Positions 8,256 through 11,400 of a stretch of 11,400 nucleotides of DNA are shown here, in pieces. Position 1 is the stretch's first letter; every line of letters starts with the position of its first letter. The notes under the pieces are model-generated. The model was not told the DNA's origin. It made no database searches and was given only the letters and a program-made list of their open reading frames with translations. The DNA comes from Magnetococcales bacterium. GTDB taxonomy: Bacteria; Pseudomonadota; Magnetococcia; Magnetococcales; Magnetaquicoccaceae. A program made the translations under genes and the position numbers. The stretch spans positions 1 through 11,400 of the forward strand of contig JADGCR010000057.1 of assembly GCA_015228895.1 (NCBI GenBank). Direction: 5' to 3'.

Positions 8256-9452
8256 ATGAGCCAGAACATGAGAGTCCACCGCTCCCGCCAGACCCGGTTT
8301 CTGCTGCTTGCCCTGATCTTGATCTGGTCGGGAGCGCTTCGGTCCGCGGAGATCGTCATCGGCATGTCCACCCCGCTGGAGAGCGGTCCCGTGGCCCTGG
8401 GCCAGAACGCCAAACTGGGGGTGGAAGCCTGTTTCGCCGACATCAACCAAAAGGGCGGGGTCCAAGGGAACACCCTGCGACTGGTCGCCCTGGACGACGG
8501 CTACGAACCCGCCAGGGCGGCGACCAACATGCGCCACCTGATCGAAGAGAAAAAGGTGCTGGCGGTCATCGGCAACGTGGGCACACCAACCGCCGTGGTT
8601 TCGGCCCCGATTGCCAACGAGACCCGCACCATCCTGATGGGGGCCGTCACCGGCGCCGGATTGTTGCGCAAGACCCCTCCGGAACGTCACATTTTCAACT
8701 ATCGCGCCAGCTACGCCGAGGAGACCGCCGCCATGGTGGACGGTCTGCTGGCCGCGGGCATCCAACCGCAGGGGATCGCCTTTTTCACCCAGAACGACGG
8801 TTATGGGGATTCGGGCTACGCGGGCGCGGTGGCCGCGCTCAAAAATCGCGGCTTCACCGGGACCGACACCCTGGCCCATGGTCGTTACACCCGCAACACC
8901 ACCCAGATCGAAGGGGGACTGGCCACCATCCTGGCGGCTGACACCGAGCCTCGCGCCATCATCATGGTGGGTGCCTATCCGGCCTGCGCGGCCTTCATCC
9001 GCGAGGCGCGCAAGGATCTGCCCAACGCTTTGTACCTGAACGTCTCCTTCGTGGGCAGCGCCGCGTTGGCCCAGGCTCTGGGCGCGGAGGGCGAAGGCGT
9101 GATCGTCACCCAGGTGACCCCCTCGCTGAGCGATCGCCTGCCCGGCGTGAACGCCTATCGGGAGGCGATGAAACGATATCAACCGGAGGCCAAAGCCGAT
9201 TTTCTCTCCCTGGAAGGGTTTCTGGCCGCACGCCTGCTGGTGGAGGGTGTCCGCCTCTCCCGACTGACAGGCCACCTCGCCGGGGACCGGGAAGCCCTGG
9301 TCGATGCCCTGGAAAATCTGCGCGACTTTGATCTGGGCATCGGCGTTCCGGTCCATTTCAGCAAGGACGATCACCAGGCCAGCCACAAGGTGTGGCCCAC
9401 GCGGCTGGAACGGGGGGAGTTTCAACCCCTCGACTGGAGCCAGTTGCGATGA
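8256..9452 (+). CDS. Periplasmic type 1 solute-binding protein, LivK-like (Peripla_BP_6)
   Basis: Secreted binding protein of the branched-chain amino acid/amide type; the true ligand is unknown. From ATG 8256 it has 398 residues: a basic N-region (RVHRSRQTR), a hydrophobic core (FLLLALILIWSGAL) and a likely signal peptidase I site after LRSA near residue 31. The mature protein begins IVIGMSTPL and continues with the family pattern of a ligand-binding loop (GPVALGQN), GVEACFADINQKGG, LVALDDGYEP, VIGNVGTPTA and FFTQNDGYGDSGY. There is no lipobox cysteine, so it is a soluble periplasmic protein. ATG 8268 is an equally good start for the signal peptide; neither has a strong ribosome binding site. 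No permease or ATPase gene is adjacent. Its stop overlaps the chemoreceptor start, so I infer a sensory role, delivering ligand to that receptor, over transport. Confidence 0.88.
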   Translation: MSQNMRVHRSRQTRFLLLALILIWSGALRSAEIVIGMSTPLESGPVALGQNAKLGVEACFADINQKGGVQGNTLRLVALDDGYEPARAATNMRHLIEEKKVLAVIGNVGTPTAVVSAPIANETRTILMGAVTGAGLLRKTPPERHIFNYRASYAEETAAMVDGLLAAGIQPQGIAFFTQNDGYGDSGYAGAVAALKNRGFTGTDTLAHGRYTRNTTQIEGGLATILAADTEPRAIIMVGAYPACAAFIREARKDLPNALYLNVSFVGSAALAQALGAEGEGVIVTQVTPSLSDRLPGVNAYREAMKRYQPEAKADFLSLEGFLAARLLVEGVRLSRLTGHLAGDREALVDALENLRDFDLGIGVPVHFSKDDHQASHKVWPTRLERGEFQPLDWSQLR

Positions 9453-11400
9453 ACCCCTCCCGATCCGGTGACCGGACCCCCGACAAAGGGTCCATCCAAC
9501 GGTTCACCTCCTGGAGCCGCGCCATGACCATTCGACGCCTGCTGATCCTCTGGACCGCACTGGGGGTGATCACCACGATCGTCCTGGCGGGGGCGGCCGC
9601 CTACTCCAATATCCGTCTGACCGCTCTGCAACATCGGGCGGTGGACCTGATTCTGCCGCTGGAGTCCTCCGGGCGGCGGTTGAGCACCCTGTTGCTGGAA
9701 TATGTCAACCGGCAGGAACGGGTGCTGCAGTCCTCCTCTCTGGATGTCCTGGACAAACTGCCTCCCCGGACCGGGCTGGACCAGCGATTCGCCGCCGGAC
9801 TGGAGCGGCTGCACACCATCACCCGCGCACTCTCCGGGCTGGAACAGACCATGGCCGGCTTGCAAAAGGCCCATGGCCTGTTTCTGGAACAGGATGCGCG
9901 CCTGCTGGAGCAGACCCGGAAAGACCTGGAGCTCAAGCAGCGCATGAAATCCCAAACCGTTGCCCTGGATCAGACCGTGGAACGGATGACCACTCTGGCG
10001 GAAGGGATCAAGGGCAAGGTGGCCCTTTCCCTGGAGCGTGGCAAACGCCAGACCCGTCGCGCCCTGGAAAGCCGTGGCTCCGAATCGGAACTCAAAAGCC
10101 TGGTCGCCACGATGATCGCCGGAGGATCGGGTCGCATCACCCAGGTGACGCAGACAGTGCTTGCCAGCGTGAACACCCTGTCGATCCTGAGCCGCCAGAT
10201 CCGCCTGGAGAAGACCACCGATGCGCTGACCAGCATCCAGGCCAATCAGATCAAGCCCGCGGTGGACCTGGCACGGCAATCCATCACCGCGTTGAAGGAG
10301 ACCGCGGGTGACGCCCATCCGGGAATCGGCGACCTGTCCGTCCAGCTGGACAAGGAGTTCGCCACCCTGGTCGCCCTGCTGGCCGAAGGAGACGACGCGG
10401 TTTTCACCATGGCCAGGGAGACCCTGGAGCTGGGTCGGCAGATCGAAGCGGGCCGCAAGACCATGGAGGCCGTTCAACATGAAATGACCGCCGGACTGGA
10501 GGAACTCGCCACCTCGGCGGATCGGCTCAACGAGGAGATCACCCGCGCGTCGGAAACGGTCAGCCGCAACAGTCAGATTCTGGTCTATACCGTGGCGCTG
10601 CTGGTGGGCGCGTTCATGGTGGGGCTGGGCCTGCTGCTGGCGCGACGCATCACCCGCTCCCTGGATCAGGCGGTCAACGGGGTGCATCGCATCGCCCGGG
10701 GGGATCTGACCACCCGGATCGGCGCGGTCAGCAACGACGAATTGGGACATCTGCTCATGGCGATGTCGGGCATGGTGGCCATTCTGAAGGGGATCTTCAC
10801 CTCGTTGAACGAAGGTTCCGGTCACCTCTCCGACGCCTCCCGCGAGTTGTCGCAGGTTTCGGGGGCCATGAACGCCAGCGCCACGCTGCTCACCGGCAAA
10901 TCCAACGACGTGGCCGGGGCGGTGGAGCGTTCCAGTCGCAATCTCGCCCAGATCGCCTCGGAGGCCGAACAGGCCAGCGACAACCTCAATACCATCTCTT
11001 CGGCGGCCGAGGAGGCGAGCACCAATCTCCACACCATCTCCGCCGCCGCCGAACAGGCGAGCATCAATCTGACCCAGATCGTTTCCTCGGCCCGACAGGC
11101 CACCGAACGCATGACCGAAGTCAAAACCGCCGCCGAACAGACCAGCGGCAATGTGGAAGGGGTCGCCGGAGCGTTGCACGCCATGACCAACGCCCTGGGC
11201 GAAGTCCGGGAACGGTGCCTGCTGGCCAATCAATCCTCGGATCATGCCAATCGGGAGGCGGCCCGCACCCTGGATGTCATGCAGAGGCTGATGGAATCGG
11301 GCCAGGAGATCCACAAGGTGGTGGATGTGATCAAGAGCATTGCGGAGCAGACCAATTTGTTGGCTTTGAATGCGTCCATTGAGGCAGCGGGTGCGGGTGC
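9449..11400 (+). CDS. Methyl-accepting chemotaxis protein with HAMP domain, 3' part missing
   Basis: Transmembrane chemoreceptor, 650 residues visible. TM1 is at about 29-52. The extracytoplasmic domain at about 53-376 is almost entirely helical in character and about twice the size of an ordinary four-helix sensor, so a helical bimodular (HBM-like) fold is possible. TM2 is at about 377-398. HAMP covers about 399-452 (RRITRSLDQAV, GDLTTRI, NDELG). The signalling domain begins near 460 and reaches the hairpin tip, IAEQTNLLALNASIEAAGAG (631-650), where the window ends. The usual tip reads EAARAGE; here Gly replaces Arg and the next codon, GC., must be Ala in place of Glu. Residues 490-573 are six 14-residue repeats. 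ATG 9449 overlaps the binding-protein stop (ATGA), which suggests translational coupling. ATG 9524 (residue 26) also has GGAG seven bases upstream and could be the start. The frame is open throughout. Confidence 0.93.
   Translation, partial: MNPSRSGDRTPDKGSIQRFTSWSRAMTIRRLLILWTALGVITTIVLAGAAAYSNIRLTALQHRAVDLILPLESSGRRLSTLLLEYVNRQERVLQSSSLDVLDKLPPRTGLDQRFAAGLERLHTITRALSGLEQTMAGLQKAHGLFLEQDARLLEQTRKDLELKQRMKSQTVALDQTVERMTTLAEGIKGKVALSLERGKRQTRRALESRGSESELKSLVATMIAGGSGRITQVTQTVLASVNTLSILSRQIRLEKTTDALTSIQANQIKPAVDLARQSITALKETAGDAHPGIGDLSVQLDKEFATLVALLAEGDDAVFTMARETLELGRQIEAGRKTMEAVQHEMTAGLEELATSADRLNEEITRASETVSRNSQILVYTVALLVGAFMVGLGLLLARRITRSLDQAVNGVHRIARGDLTTRIGAVSNDELGHLLMAMSGMVAILKGIFTSLNEGSGHLSDASRELSQVSGAMNASATLLTGKSNDVAGAVERSSRNLAQIASEAEQASDNLNTISSAAEEASTNLHTISAAAEQASINLTQIVSSARQATERMTEVKTAAEQTSGNVEGVAGALHAMTNALGEVRERCLLANQSSDHANREAARTLDVMQRLMESGQEIHKVVDVIKSIAEQTNLLALNASIEAAGAG
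10916..11167 (+). repeat. Six 42-base (14-residue) tandem repeats in the chemoreceptor cytoplasmic helix
   Basis: Codons 490-573 fall into six in-phase units of 14 residues. The clearest are SEAEQASDNLNTIS (504-517), SAAEEASTNLHTIS (518-531) and AAAEQASINLTQIV (532-545). The unit before them and the two after are diverged. Fourteen residues equal two heptads, so each unit preserves the coiled-coil register of a receptor helix. The repetition is visible in DNA as well as protein, which points to unit duplication. The Glu-Gln and Glu-Glu pairs resemble possible methylation sites. Confidence 0.75.

Noticed and set aside
8181..9425. Minus-strand open frame of about 414 residues opposite the binding protein
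   Set aside because: Antisense shadow; the plus strand has a signal peptide and the full binding-protein pattern.
9422..11314. Long minus-strand open frame of about 630 residues opposite the chemoreceptor
   Set aside because: It is a mirror of strong third-position GC bias in a confident chemoreceptor gene. The product has Gly/Gln/His-rich low-complexity composition and no recognisable domain.

Overview
The window is GC-rich, densely coded bacterial DNA from a Gram-negative organism, indicated by a Sec-exported periplasmic binding protein and a chemoreceptor with a large extracytoplasmic domain. The mix of a class E (HdrB-like) succinate:quinone oxidoreductase, a BarA-type hybrid kinase and a chemoreceptor suggests a motile, respiratory proteobacterium or close relative. 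A magnetotactic or other deep-branching proteobacterial lineage is possible, but the sequence alone does not settle the taxon.

Left half (1-4670, minus strand): an apparent operon sdhA-sdhB-sdhE-pabB. It reads from a recognisable sigma70-type promoter at 4641-4670 towards position 1. SdhA (flavoprotein), SdhB (iron-sulfur protein with an extra cysteine at the third cluster) and SdhE (two CCG domains) form a class E succinate dehydrogenase or fumarate reductase. No haem-bearing SdhC/SdhD anchor is present. The last gene, cut by the window edge, encodes aminodeoxychorismate synthase component I (folate pathway) and sits directly behind sdhE.

Centre (4715-7969, minus strand): one large hybrid histidine kinase, TM-TM-PAS-PAS-HisKA-HATPase-REC-REC-HPt. 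The first receiver has Glu where the phosphorylated Asp should be. Two wide start choices proposed by simple ORF calling (8089 here and 8199 for the next gene) lie upstream of the predicted promoters and are rejected.

Right part (8188-11400, plus strand): divergent from the kinase is a LivK-like type 1 periplasmic binding protein. Its stop codon overlaps (ATGA) the start of a methyl-accepting chemotaxis protein, which runs off the right edge. The chemoreceptor has a ~325-residue helical extracytoplasmic domain, a HAMP domain, a six-fold 14-residue repeat in its cytoplasmic helix, and an altered hairpin tip (Gly and Ala at the positions normally Arg and Glu). No ABC permease or ATPase is visible, so the binding protein probably presents ligand to the receptor rather than feeding a transporter. 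The divergent kinase may belong to the same sensory unit.

All genes belong to known families. I see no mobile element, CRISPR array, tRNA, rRNA or wholly unknown system. The interest lies in the anchorless class E Sdh cluster, the Glu-substituted receiver, and the coupled binding-protein/chemoreceptor pair with its unusual tip.
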